Source: Nilaparvata lugens (taxonomy: Eukaryota > Arthropoda > Insecta > Hemiptera > Delphacidae). From it: a stretch of 64,000 nucleotides of DNA. Each line of letters begins with the position of its first letter. Position 1 is the first letter of the stretch. Shown in pieces: positions 10,521 through 22,330 of this stretch. Made by a program: the position numbers and the translations under genes. The stretch covers positions 29,621,437 through 29,685,436 of the forward strand of contig NC_052511.1 of NCBI RefSeq assembly GCF_014356525.2. Direction: 5' to 3'. The notes beneath the pieces are model-generated. The model saw only the letters and a list, made by a program, of their open reading frames with translations, ran no database searches and was not told the DNA's origin.

Positions 10521-11440
10521 TGTAACAATTTGGACGTGATTATTTTTATCTTGTTTTTCTGTTATTTCGGTTCTAATTCGATTGTATTATCAGCTTGTTT
10601 TTCTCAGTGAGACAAAGATGCACTTATGGGATCGAGCTGTACCCTTCGAATAATCTACTTTCTTGTTCTCTCCAGTTCTTTTTGCTATTTTCTTTCTCCC
10701 TTTTCTGTCCTTGTTGGTAGCTTTGTGTTTGCATTGCTCTTTCTCTCTAGTTTCTTTGTCTAATTTTGATAATTCCGTTTTGCTTACGTCACTGTCTTGT
10801 TTGCTACCCCGTCTTCAACGCTCTATGATCCATTCTGTCTCTGAATTTCGTGAGTGGAGGTTGTAAATTTAACTTTTTCCTTTGATTCCATTTTTATTTA
10901 GCTTATGCTAAATTTTTCTATTTATTACAATATGTAGTTGATCAGAGACAGATTTCATAAATCACATATTGTGATATTATTTTATTTTCTTTATTTTTTT
11001 TTTATTTCCTTTTTAAATATGTGAATTTTTTTGTTTGTTATTAAAAAAAAGAAAAAGAAAAGTAATCATGTCCGAAAATTTAATTGAGTATTCATTCTAG
11101 CTGGCCTAAGTTATGGCAATTTATTTATATTTGTTGAAAACCTCATTCATCACATATGTATCCATAGTAATTTCTACAATTTCCGCTGTACAGCGGTCGT
11201 AGACTCCTAGCCTCTTAGTATCACAGGATGTCTTAGTTATGGCCATGGAAGCTGAATCCTTGCTGACCAACTCATCACAAGGAAACCAATATTTCCAGAA
11301 AAGATCTAAATTCGCCGTAAAAAGGATACTTCAAGAACTTCTTGTGCAGTGAAAAATTAATAAGTGAAAAATTTGAATAAAGTGTACGGAGGCCTCCTCA
11401 CTTCAATACACCAGGTATTTACGAAACAACCAATATTAAT
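10521..11440 (+). repeat. 3' LTR of the Gypsy element (right end approximate)
   Basis: It starts TGTAACAATTTGGACG right after the purine tract. It is T-rich with CT-rich blocks and has a possible polyadenylation signal AATAAA near 11,377. The partner 5' LTR is outside the window, so the right end cannot be fixed from a second copy. The figure given is only an estimate. Confidence 0.5.
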
Positions 11441-12984
11441 TTATGGAAAATTCACAGGCAACTACTTCGCAAAAATAAATGGGACAGGATAATAAAAAAT
11501 TTGTATTACTTGATTTAAATTTTGTTTATTTTTTGGAAATTCTATTTATTTGATCTATTATGTATATTAATTGCAAACATGATTACAATCTTATTGTTGA
11601 TTATTGAATATGCCTAACATCATCAATGACAAGTAATGAATGGGTAAATCTTGAATTGTTGAGCTGTCATATCATTCAATTATAAATGTTGCTACTTAGA
11701 AGGGGTTGGAAATTAAATAAATGGAATATTTTAGTTAATATATTGAACTATATATTCAATTTATTGATTTAAAGTTCGGAGGATTATTTCCTTCCCCATC
11801 TCAAAGATTAATTTCAACTGCGGTAAACTGAGGTAACATTTCATTATTTATCGAGATACCAGTATTTAGTATTAAGAAAATTACCATCCGACTTTATTCT
11901 TCCCGAATAAGTTGATTTCGACAGCAATATTTAGCATTGAATCAAATCTTTGGAATAACACGTTCCAGAGATTTTTAAATTGTCCAAGAGCAGTGAACTG
12001 CGGAGCTCCTGGCGAGCCTGTAAGAGTTTTGTCTAATTTGTATTCAAAGAACCACAACCAGAGTTGTAAAATTTTTTACTCATGCTTTAATGACTGCAGC
12101 CAAGCCAGGCAAACCGTTATTGACAAAAATAATGTCATAGTGAATAATCCAGTTCTTTCCTTTATTATAGTATAGGTGATGATAGATGGATGGATGATCA
12201 TTGTTATTTTACTGAAAGATAGAATAAGTTAAGTAGTTTCCCTTTCAGAGGGAGTTTTGACAACCCACAAAACTCATTTTTCATTTTGAAGATATAACGA
12301 AAAGGTGAATATGACCTTATTTCTTTTGCTCAGCTTGCCAAAATACCCCTCATTCAAATATTAAAATTTTCGACTGACTTTACAATGAGTCAGTCATTCT
12401 ATCAGGGCTCGAATAGTTTTGGAATTTTAATTAAATAAAAATGGAAGAGAATAATTTCTTTATGTAAATATCAACACCTTTATTCAAAGACATATTAGGT
12501 GCATGCGTTTTCATATTGCCGATACAGCATTGATGGAACTGTAGACATTTATTTAGCACTTTGTCTCAAAAAACTGTTCTAGCTGAAAAATTAATAATCC
12601 ATGTCACATGTAGGCCTAAACATTGCATCAGGAAAACAAAGTTTCAAAACGATGTTTTATCTAAACAGATGTTTTTGAGATAATTTCTTTGATGCAGCTG
12701 TTTCACATTCACCATAAATAGTAGTTCTGTGAACAGTAGACTTCGCGCTCAGTGAGTTACATTGACCTGTTGTTGTTTTCTCAAAAAATAATAAATAATT
12801 TATCAATTTAAAATGTCTAGGAAAAATCCTAAAAAAACATAGAGCTTTCTGTCCTATCGTACCGTGACGTGTCGTCCCAGAATGTGAGTGTGAGTGCTGT
12901 TATCAGGTCTGGCTGCAACCAAAATTGCCAACAGACATAACAACTGTCAGGATATTAACATGGTTAAATTTATAAAATATGAGG
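11441..12984. other. Unassigned AT-rich stretch with one 87-codon frame
   Basis: The frame at 11,912-12,175 (plus) contains NTFQRFLNCPRAVNCGAPGE, which does not remind me of a known family. It has no clear initiation context and may be chance or an eroded element. The rest shows no repeats or RNA gene that I can support. Confidence 0.3.
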
Positions 12985-14605
12985 AAGGTCAGTCAACTTC
13001 TCACTGATGATGAGGCCATAAGAAAAGATGGAAGGAATACTATAGTCAGCTCCTTAACGAAACATTCCCAAGTGAAGAACTGCAGCCAGCTCAGCCAACA
13101 ATCGGGCCAATTCTATCTGTAACCTTGGAAGAGGTTGGTCTGGCTCTCCAGGAAATGAGTAACAACAAAGCCACAGGCCCAGATGGGATTCCAGTGGAAG
13201 TGTGGAAGAAGTTGAATAGCATGAGATTGCTTTTTCTTACTAATATCTTCAATGAGGTGCTAAATGAAGGCATTCCAGATGAGTGGAGAAAAAGCTTCAT
13301 TGTTCCATTCTATAAGAATAAAGGAGATGTACGACTCTGTAAAAACTTTAGAGTAATTAAACTCATCTCGCACACATTGAAAATCTGGGAATGTGTAATT
13401 AGCAAACGCCTACTTGGAATTACAGCTGTTACTGAGAATCAGTGTGGTTTTGTCCCAGGTAGGTCGGCCACAGATGCTTTGCACTCAGTGAGAATCCTTA
13501 TGGAAAAGCAGAGGGACAACAAATCTGACCTGCACATGGTTTTCATTGACCTGGAGAAAGCTTTCGATCGAGTGCCCAGGAAGCTCATATGGCAAGCATT
13601 GAGGGCACAAGGGGTCCCAGAACACTATATAAACATAGTGAAAGACATCTACCATAATGCCACAACAAAGGTTAGGAGCCCGGCTGGGACTAGTGGGGAG
13701 TTCAGTGTAGAGGTGGGGGTGCACACGGTTCTGCCCTGAGTCCACTCCTATTCAACCTTGTGATGAACTACCTCACTGCAGAATTGCAGCTCGCACCTCC
13801 ATGGGACATCCTATATGCTGATGACATTGTCCTTATCAGAAAAACGCCAGATGAGATGCAGCAAGCACTTGGCATGTGGTGAGCCTGGAAGGAGCTGGCC
13901 TCAGAATCAGTAGGGAGAAAGCAGTTTACATGCACTGTGGTTTAAGTGGCAATGTCAGTCGGGCACCACACCAGCAAGGTACTACTCCTTTGGAGGTTGT
14001 TCAGCAATGCAAGTATTTGGGGTCGATCATCAGCAATGATGGAAGCATTGATGCAGACATTTCGAGCAGGATTAATACAGGTTGGATGAAATGGAGAGAG
14101 CTGACAGGAGTGCTTTGTGACAATAGAATGCCCATACACATTAGGGCAAAGTGTATAGAGCTGCAGTGCGTCCAGCAATGGTATATGGTGCAGAGTGCTG
14201 GCCTCTGAAAAAGCAACATGCAGAGAAACTTCATGCTGCTGAGATGAGAATGCTGAGATGGGCCGGAGGAGTAAGTAGACTGGACCACATTAAGAACATT
14301 CATGTATGTGGCAGTTTTAAAGTTGTGCCAATTGCTGAAAAAATAATGGAAGGAAGACTGCAATGGTATGGCCATGTAAAGAGAAGCCCACCCGAAAACA
14401 TGACTAGAAAAGTGCTGGAGATAGAGTCACAGCCAAGGCGCAGAGGCAGACCACGCCTAACATGGATGGCACTAGTGCTTAGGGATATGAGAAAATTGCA
14501 ACTAACGCCAGAGACGACCCAAGATCGCAATCACTAGCAACTAAGATCCAGGAGAGCCGACCCCAAATAATGGGAAAAAGGCAAGGAAGAAGAGAAGAAG
14601 TTCCT
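12985..14605 (+). mobile_element. RTE-clade LINE, 5'-truncated, reverse transcriptase remnant
   Basis: The reading starts around [18 protein letters not shown] near 13,010. It continues through [39 protein letters not shown] and [15 protein letters not shown], then [16 protein letters not shown] and the catalytic ILYADDIVLI near 13,810-13,840. The C-terminus reads QCKYLGSIISNDGSIDADI, YGAECWPLKKQ, RLQWYGHVKRSPP and RRRGRPRLTWM. The GHV and RRRGRP tail is characteristic of RTE-like elements, which copy themselves by target-primed reverse transcription. Frame changes near 13,735, 13,870 and 14,150 inactivate it. The 5' part with the endonuclease is missing. An AG-rich 3' end lies at about 14,560-14,605. 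Confidence 0.8.
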
Positions 14606-14679
14606 TTTTTAATTTCGACCATATGATTTTGTGATTATTTTATTTTTTTATGAAATCATTTATGTACCATTAATGAAAT

Positions 14680-14890
14680 TTGAACATTAATTCTGAAAAA
14701 TCTAGAAGGAAAATTGAAATTTGGGCTTCCAGGTGCACAATATTGATATTTTTAGAATTTATGTGCAAAATTTGGAGATCTAAATCATTCCCGTTATTCC
14801 TGTATGCAATCCACAAGTTGACATGTTTTGATAGGAACAAACGAACACATGAACAAACAAACACAACCCTACTCTCTCTTATTATATAGA
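14680..14890 (-). mobile_element. Helitron-like element, 5' terminus
   Basis: On the minus strand it begins A|TCTATATAATAAGAGAGAG and goes on with TAGGGTTGTGTTTG. An inverted copy is at 47,893-48,110. Starting with TC directly after a host A is the rule for Helitron 5' ends. It interrupts the Jockey fragment to its right: the Jockey frame reads ILKLYLHDHYL up to the junction. The left extent is unclear. Confidence 0.4.
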
Positions 14891-16180
14891 TAATGGTCAT
14901 GAAGATATAATTTCAGTATCACACTGTATTTTGTTGCAAAGGACTGGTTTATTTTGTAGCACAATCCTGAATGCCATACTTTGTCTAAAACCTTTGCTGA
15001 ATAAAGGAAAATTGAAGAGCAAACTTTCTTTTCCTCCAATGTATTTTCAATTATATCTGTTATTCTGTGCACCCGATTATTATACCATGTTTATCTCGAG
15101 ATTCAAATCCATGGTTTGGTATTAATTCATTATCATCCAGATAAAGCTTTAATCTATTCAGTAGAAGTTTCTCAAATCATTTTGATATTACTGGCAGTAA
15201 TGAAATTTGCCTGTATGAGGCTTTTAAGATTTTGGTATCATGATGAAATCGGCTACCTTCCAGAAACTTGGCACATATTTCAATCAAAATGTAGATTTGA
15301 AGAGATGGCATAGCTTCACAATTGAAGAGATAGCATAGCTTCACAATTGCTTTTCTTGGGAGCTCCTGTAGAATCTCTCCAGTTATTAAGTCGAAACCTG
15401 GCATTTCGCTCTGCTCAAATTTTTAATATCAAATTCTACCTCTCTTGGCGATGTTGGAGTGATGACTCCTGTTCAAATATGATGAGAATTCTCATCTATA
15501 ATTGTTTCCACATGGTGTGAGAAAACCTTTCCCAGATGATCAGCAAACAAATCGGCATTCTCTTTGTTACTCCTTGCCCAGGTTTCTTGATTTTTCCTTA
15601 TCGGTAAAACTTGTTCATGAGGTCTCTTCAGATTCCAAGTTGATCTCCATAATGAAAAATTTATAGTAGGTGCATTGGTTAAATCTTCTAAGTATTTATT
15701 GATATGTTGTTTTACATCCTTTATAATATTTTTCTGTTCATTCGTAATTCTATAAATTTCTGTTTTAATTCTTGGGTTTCTTGTTGATTGCCATAATCTT
15801 CTTCTTTTTTTATCGAATGTCTTACTGCTACTGCTACAGGGTAGCAATTACCTTTGAAAATCCTGCTGTGAGGTAGTGGTGTATTTTCCTAGGCACAGAA
15901 GACTGCTCCAATTGTGATTGTACCAGATGGTCTACCGATAAGTTTGACTTTGATTGAAATTGAATGGAACTCCTGCAATTCTATATTCTTGAATTTGTGA
16001 TGGATTAGCTCTTCTCTTACAATAACCGCCTCTAGCGCTGTTGTTGGGATGTATATGGCATGATATGTTTTGTATCTGCTAATTTTAAAGTAGGATTCTT
16101 TGGTGGAATGAGTTTCAGAAATAAGACAGGCATCTAATTTATGTTAAATTAGAATAATTGCTCATAGATCATCTGTGCCA
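14891..16180 (-). mobile_element. Jockey-like LINE fragment (endonuclease to RT), minus strand
   Basis: Reading leftwards, an endonuclease piece near 16,180-15,880 includes CLISETHSTKESYFKISRY and RYKTYHAIYIPTTALEAVI. A linker frame at 15,847-15,473 includes TRNPRIKTEIYRITNEQK and WARSNKENADLFADHLG. RT starts appear at 15,404-15,177 (FDLITGEILQELPRKAIVKL, YRQISLLPVISK) and at 15,072-14,893 (HRITDIIENTLEEKKVC, KVLDKVWHSGL). Every block aligns in order with the better preserved Jockey at 37.1-39.8 kb. It is broken by frameshifts and ends abruptly at the Helitron-like terminus, so the RT catalytic motif is lost. Confidence 0.75.
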
Positions 16181-17400
16181 AAATTTATTCATTTTTTCGA
16201 AATTATAACTTTTCCAAGATAAAATTTTATTAGAGTGCTGGATTAACGTGGTGATTTTCTCACGGTATCGGAGTAATTTCATGATGTCATTCCGCACATT
16301 ACGTAATTAAATTCTGATATTTCCTCTATTGTTTTCAAATGTTTTCCTAGAGTACTTAGAATTGTTGTAAACACAAAATCATCATAAAAAATCAGTTGAA
16401 CGTCCATTCTATTGCTGAGTCTTCTACTTTGATTGGGGGAATTTTTCTGTATTCTGTCCTTGTTAGTTGTATTCCTTTCTCGTTCTATTGAGGGAAATTA
16501 TTGTCATCCCCACCACATCCTTTGTAATTTGGTATTTTTTAATGCATAATAGTACCAGCCCTGATACCTATTTTTGAGCCTGATTCGGTCGACTAGGAGA
16601 CCTGAACAGGAGACCACTTTTATTTTCTGTAGAGTACAGACATGTTTTCTGAGCTTAATTATTTATTGACCTGATTCAGTAATGTCTTTTCCAGACAGTT
16701 TTTTATTCTCTCTCGGAGACTAAGATTATATTATTGGGATCATTATCCCATCAGTTTTGAAATCGCTAATCCTTTATTAAATATTAATGGCATAGTTATT
16801 TCCATTCAGAGCGGTTGACTGCTGCACTTTACTATTATTGTAGGCTATGGATTAGTGACAGTCGAAAACCCATTTAAGGGTGAGTAATGAATATTTTCTA
16901 TTATTGTTGTATTGTCTTTATTTTAATAATGTTGATATTACAGGGAACAACCCTGATTTAACAATTATTCAATTAATTTAATTAATTTTTCACTCAATTT
17001 TGTAGTCTTACATCAGATGTATGACAATATACTAATGTAAAAGGAAGTGATACTAAATGGAGTATCTTCCTATTCTTTATTTTATTGGTAGAGTCATTTA
17101 TATCTCTGACCTTTTGTAATCGTGAGTAAAGTTTGAAATACTCACTGGTTATACATCAACTGTAACTCTGTGATTGTTTGTTCATCATTCTTTTAACTAG
17201 CAATTTCTTTTCATAATCCCATTCATTATAGATTTCAAATTCTACAATTAGAACCTATAATATTCCTCTGATTTTATATTTAATGTAAATTGTATGTATT
17301 GTATTCATTAGATGATTTCTTGAGAAATAATTCATTGAATGCAATATTTGGTATGTTATTTATTCTAGCATTACTAAGTAGTTGTGACTTGTATTGCAGG
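16181..17400. other. Unassigned intergenic stretch
   Basis: No frame, tRNA or terminal repeat is supported here. An eroded continuation of the Jockey 5' region toward 16,300 is possible. Confidence 0.3.
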
Positions 17401-17405
17401 TTTTT

Positions 17406-17488
17406 TTGTGTGTGTGTGTGTGGTGTGTGTGTGTGTGGTGTGTGTGTGTGTGTGTGTGGTGTGTGTGTGTGTGTGTGTGTGTGTGTAT
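17406..17488. repeat. (GT)n microsatellite
   Basis: A TG dinucleotide run interrupted by single GG steps (TGTGTGGTGTG). The open frames overlapping it are repeat artefacts. Confidence 0.95.
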
Positions 17489-17759
17489 TCTTGAATACTC
17501 ATTCGAGGATCGTGCTGTAAATATGCCTTGCTGTCAAACGAGGGCTTACGAATTTGCCAACCGAGATGGCCGGTGATATCGGACATCTGACATTGCGGTG
17601 CGGGGCTGAAAGACGATCTTCGATCTGACATCACTAGCCCAATGCCTGGAGGCCATCACCTTTCATCCTCACCCATCACCCTTTGGACACCGGACTCAAG
17701 GACGACAGAACTTAGATAAGTACTTGATACCCCCCACTACAATATCAGATGTGCCCCGT

Positions 17760-17857
17760 AAATTTGGTCTCTTAAAGACGTATTATATTTGGTCTCTTAA
17801 AGACATATTATATTTGGTCTCTTAAAGACGTATTATACTTGGTCTCTTAAAGACAGA
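17760..17857. repeat. 25-bp tandem repeat with an internal dyad, about four units
   Basis: The unit is ATTTGGTCTCTTAAAGAC plus GTATTAT. Four successive units differ only at single positions (G to A after AGAC, T to C near the start). Each contains GTCT-CTTAA-AGAC, a short inverted repeat. It lies just upstream of a gag gene, where an LTR is expected. Confidence 0.85.
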
Positions 17858-18347
17858 TTGATTATTCAATTATCCATGTAAAGATGTATTTTGTAATATT
17901 CTCTATTTTATTCTCATTATTATAAGAGCAGTCAGTCAACCACATATCTATGTTTTTAATTCCAAGACCCTCAAACCAAGAATTAGGATCAATTATGATC
18001 AGATAAAAATCCGCAGATCTCAGGGTCTAGCACATTTCAACAACTAAGCCTTCTCCAACAAAATCATTTGTCACCAGGAGATCAGTTTCAAATGGTATAT
18101 CAGAACGTGGTTATTAAAATTGTAGCAGAGAACGTGATTCTCGATGAATCTGATGAATATTGTGATCTTGTTTCGGTGATGAGGTTGGAATTCAATGATT
18201 AATATCTTTAGGGAAAATAAGACACTTAGTTTGAGAGGTATCAGGAAATTGGATTTATTTAATGCTTTTTGAGTAATTGAGTCATCAGAATATCAAGCTT
18301 CCCTGTATTTTATTTTAGATTTCATTATTAGTTTAGATTCCATTTTA

Positions 18348-19490
18348 TTGTATGACCATGGCGAAAGTAACTTTAGATTTGTTGCAAGACGAATTTGTAA
18401 AAATAGTAAAGTTGATGCATATCTATCTCATAAGATCAATCCCGATGCTTTGACTAAAGTTGAGTTGTTATTTGAACTAGAAATACTAGGTCAGGAAAAA
18501 TCTGAAATGCTATCCCAAACGGTTGATAATTTGAGATCGTGGTTTAGACAAAAAATCTCTGATCTAGCTGAACGTAGATGTGTGGCATATGAAACGTTGA
18601 AATCCCATAACACGATAAAGGAATTGAAGTCCCGCATTGATTATTTACTGGAAGAATGTTAATCGAGTGCAGATTTAGTAAGAAAGGATATTGTAACAAT
18701 AGAGTCGAAAATAATGCATTTCATTTCTGTTCTGGAACAATCTCTGAACGCTTTCCCAGCAATAACGCCTGAAAAAAAGGACAGATCCATGAGCATTGTG
18801 CACGAAGCCCTAACCTACTTGCCTGCTCTCATTGAACGAGCAGTCGATTTCCAGAAGAAAATGACTAGGAGTTGCCCCCTAACCCCTGTAAACAACCAGC
18901 CATCCGGTGCCTTTTCTTTTCCGAGTGAATCTAATCAAATGTCGAGTGTAGTTTTTAATCAGGCAGGGGAAAACAGCAAAGTCACATCTATGTTAAAGGT
19001 ACCTTCATTGAGTGTAACTAACGTTGTTCCTACAGAAACAGCTACTGCCCCAAGCCCTGTGTTTCAGACTATTCCAAATCTTCCTCAAGATTCAATCTAT
19101 TCTAAAATACATAATCCAGTTGAACCCTTATTGAAAGATTTAAAGCCCACGGATGGACTGAACATTCACAATTTGCTCACATTTTTGACTGTTGCTCTAA
19201 AAATCCAATCATTCTCCCAAATTTCTGATAGCCAGCTGTTAAAATTGTTGGTTCCTTTACTCAAGGGCACTATTTGATAAAATCACGATGTCAATCAATC
19301 TGAATCATTCATTCAAACAATTCCATTTGGAGATATTGAGTTATTTTATACCCCAAAGATTAATGTCAACTATAATTGAAGATATAGGTTGCAAGCTCCT
19401 TCAGAGCCCATTTCCACGTATGTCGTTTTGATCAAAGAAAGTGCAGTGTTATTGAAGTTGGATAAATCAGAATCCGAAGCTCACTTCTTG
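18348..19490 (+). pseudogene. LTR retrotransposon gag (Ty3/Gypsy type), broken
   Basis: Two frames are separated by a stop at 18,661. The first (104 codons) is charged and helical (LFELEILGQEKSEMLSQTVD). The second, 18,714-19,277, has a Ser/Pro-rich middle and a capsid start KPTDGLNIHNLLTFLTVALK. Downstream in shifted frames come FHLEILSYFIPQRLMSTII and VLIKESAVLLKLDKSESEA. These resemble the helical capsid region of Gypsy gag, with an E-x-L-x-x-F-I-P block. No zinc knuckle or pol follows: unrelated sequence begins near 19,500. A primer-site-like TGGTATATCAGAACG lies at 18,093. Confidence 0.6.
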
Positions 19491-19499
19491 TAATGTCGA

Positions 19500-20517
19500 T
19501 TTTTGCAAAGTGATCTATTGATTATTTATTGTGATTTATTGCCAGTGTTGTCTTGTCTCGTATCGTGATTTGGACCCGGGATCCTGGAAGCAAGGAGGAT
19601 TTGGACATGAAGGTAGGCCTATGTTATTGTGCACATTGTAATTGTTCAACTTGCTACCCAACGCCAGACAACCCAAAAGTTCTCGATGTAGTAATTGATA
19701 CAGTCCACAAACCAGAGTGCTGTTTGAGCCAGCCTCTGTCGAATAAACATGGTCCAACGTCCAGATTGATTTGTTAATCGAATTTGAATAGGACATAAGT
19801 TGAATATCGTCTAATAGGTTTGTCGTTTTTTATGCCTATTTTATTCTTGGTGTTTCTGTGTATATGGCTTGTTTTTGTCGTCATAGATGAATATACGCTT
19901 TATTTGTGGTATTCTTAAGAAATTTGGGCTCAATTTAAGTTGGAAATTGAGTAGAACAAGTAATATTTTCATAAATAATTGTGTCGTAGCTTTATTGCGT
20001 AAGATTGTTGCATTGGCACCACAAGGCTGGACTGGCAAGTTCGTGTCGATAAGTAGAGAAAGACTTATAATGTTGTCTAGCTGTAACAGTAACTGGGACT
20101 GTTACTTTTTTCAAAGGATACTTGCAGTTGTTTGCATTGATTATTGTCGTTACTTCGTTATTAATAGCAGATATTGTTTGTTCCAAGAGTATCGATACGG
20201 GATTATTAGCCTCATAACGGATCATTTCTACCGAGCATAAGGTGAAATGCTGGCTTGGTTGTATGATTAGATAAGCTAGCATTGTCATAACTATTCATTG
20301 TGTCGCCTGCTCTCGTGTTTTCCCTCTTATTCTTGTTTGGTTCTTTGTCTCACTCTCCTCTCTCTCGAAAGCGCTCACTGTTATCGCCTCACTATGGGTG
20401 TTATTGAAGAGTGACATTTCAAAGAGATGCATTAATTCGTAAAATAAAAACGGATTAATGAAATTGCCGAAGCTGTCGAAAAGGTCGAAAAATAAAAAAT
20501 AAGAATTATTGAAAGTT
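19500..20517. other. Probable LTR and leader of the BEL/Pao element
   Basis: About 1 kb with no recognised gene precedes the BEL gag. Its CT-rich part (20,300-20,400, with CTCTCCTCTCTCTCG) and the following AATAAAA at 20,442 would suit LTR R-U5 sequence. No second copy is in the window to prove this. The small frame at 19,553-19,777 is not recognised. Confidence 0.35.
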
Positions 20518-21420
20518 ATGGGTGAGCATATCGATCACCACCAGGTGGAGTTCAATGATATAATAGATAAGATGCAGAGCTACTATAACAAACAAAATCT
20601 CGATTGGAAACAGTGAGCTTGAAAATTTGATGAGCCAATTTGATGAGAAATTTTTTCAATGTCAAGGTATTCTCAAAACTTACCATCCACTCAAAAACAT
20701 TTGAATATTGTTCTTCAATGTAGCTTCTTCACCTACAATTGGAAAAATATTGTCAGTTGCCCTACCTAAGCTTCCTTAATGACTTTTGACGGCGATTTGA
20801 AAATTTGGAGTCAATTTAAAGATTTATTCGAAGCCACGGTTCATAATAATGGTCAAATTGCTGACATACAAAACATATGTATCTTGGTCTGTACTGAGAG
20901 GCGATGCACTGTCAGTCATTTCTGTAGTCATTGACAAGTGATCATTATGCTGAGGCATGGAAATTATTATTGAATCGCTACAAGACTCTTACAAGCTGAC
21001 TGAGCATACTTGCAAGCAATTTTTGATATGCCAGCAGTTAATAAGCAACCAGACTCGCTACAAAAATTCATCACTCATTTAGCTGAGTATATTGCAGCAC
21101 TAAAACCAATTGGTCATTCAGTTAATGACTGGTCGATTCCGTTATTATTTGTCTTACGTAAAAACTGACTGAAGAATTGAGAGAGAAGTGGCAGAGATGC
21201 TAAGAAATGGAACAGTATCCGATTTGAAAAACTTCCAAATATTTTTGAATGATGAAGCTGTTATTTTAGAGGCTACCAAATCCACTGATTTATTGGGGTC
21301 ATCTACATCGTCAGAAGCCTCCTCACGTAAGCAGTTTGGGAAATCGAAACCCACTATGGGAAATTACAAAGCTTCAGCTATGATTGTTAAATCGAAATCA
21401 GACGAGCTGAAAGTATGAAT
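20518..21420 (+). pseudogene. BEL/Pao gag (DUF1759-like), broken
   Basis: It opens near ATG 20,518 (MGEHIDHHQVEFNDIIDK). In shifting frames follow FDGDLKIWSQFKDLFEATVH at about 20,785, DSYKLTEHTCKQF, LQKFITHLAEYIAALKPIGH, NDWSIPLLF and LTEELREKW. The F-D-G-D-x-x-x-W-x-x-F-x-D-x-F block with the later IGH and W motifs is typical of the DUF1759 capsid region of Pao-type elements. Several stops and frame changes inactivate it. Protease and RT remnants follow in the same orientation. Confidence 0.75.
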
Positions 21421-21759
21421 GTAATAATTCTCATGAACTGGAAATTGTAAAGTGTTCTTGAATCTCAACCGTCTGATAGATTAAAACGTGTAAAAGAATG
21501 GAAACGTGTATATGCTGTTTATTGGCAGGGCACTTTATTAGAGATTGTAGAAGAAGGAAGCCGTGCAGTCACTGTAATTCGCGTCATCATTCGCTCTCCA
21601 TTAGAGCCGAGACAGCCGCCTGTTGAAAACACAACACATTGGCCGGTAATAAACAAATGAGCAGGGTAGACGTGCACGACGTCACTGATCAAAGCCATCA
21701 ACATTTGTTACTGACTCAGCTAAGAAAGTATTTTCGAATGTAAATAGTTCCTTAGTATT

Positions 21760-22330
21760 GTTACCAACTGTTAAATTGGGAGTTCGAGGTAATCAAGGCA
21801 ATTATCATAAGGTCAAAGTATTATTAGATAGTGCAAGCACCGAGTCATTCATTACAAGGTGATGCATGAAAAAACTGGGTTTAGTGGTACAGAAAACACA
21901 TAGTTTGCCAATCTATGGATTATCTGATACTAAACTGGAAGTGACAGATGAAATACTAACTGTGAATTTGAAATACTGAACTCCCCTTCATTAAAAATTA
22001 CCGTGTCGGGAGTCAACAAAATAGCAGCTACAAATCAGATAAAAATGCGTACTGGGCACATATTGAAGGACTGGAGCTAGCAGATTCTGAATTTTTCCTT
22101 TCAGAGGAGGTTGATATTTTATTGGGTGCTGAATATTCCCCTTCATTCTGACTGGAAGAAAGGTGATTGGCCCAGCGGGTACACCATCTGCCCTAGAAAC
22201 TGTATGGGGCTACTGCCTGATGGGTAAGGTATCAGAGGAGAGTTCTACTATCTCAAATAATCTGTGCATGTATTCAATGCTAATTCAGAAGAGTTGGTGA
22301 AGCGATTTTGGGTCGTAGAAGAGCCACCGA
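21760..22330 (+). pseudogene. BEL/Pao aspartic protease remnant
   Basis: TVKLGVRGNQGNYHKVKVLL runs into LLDSASTESFITR (21,821-21,860), then LGLVVQKTHSLPIYGLSDT. The D-S-A/G-S core with the following F-I-T fits the Pao-family protease, which matures the polyprotein. A TGA directly after FITR and later frame changes break it. Downstream, SEEVDILLGAEY-like residues lead towards RT. Confidence 0.65.

Larger units (their letters stand above)
5828..11440 (+). mobile_element. Ty3/Gypsy retrotransposon, decayed, 5' part displaced by an insertion
   Basis: In order this holds a gag zinc knuckle, an aspartic protease (IDSGSD), an RT with YLDD, an RNase H, and an integrase with zinc finger and catalytic core ending in a GPY/F-like module. 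After a non-coding stretch comes a purine tract and a 3' LTR. The gene order protease-RT-RNase H-integrase is diagnostic of Ty3/Gypsy. Many frameshifts and stops mark it as dead. The N-terminal gag and the 5' LTR should lie left of the inserted LTR element, outside the window. No env was recognised. The right boundary is approximate. Confidence 0.8.
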
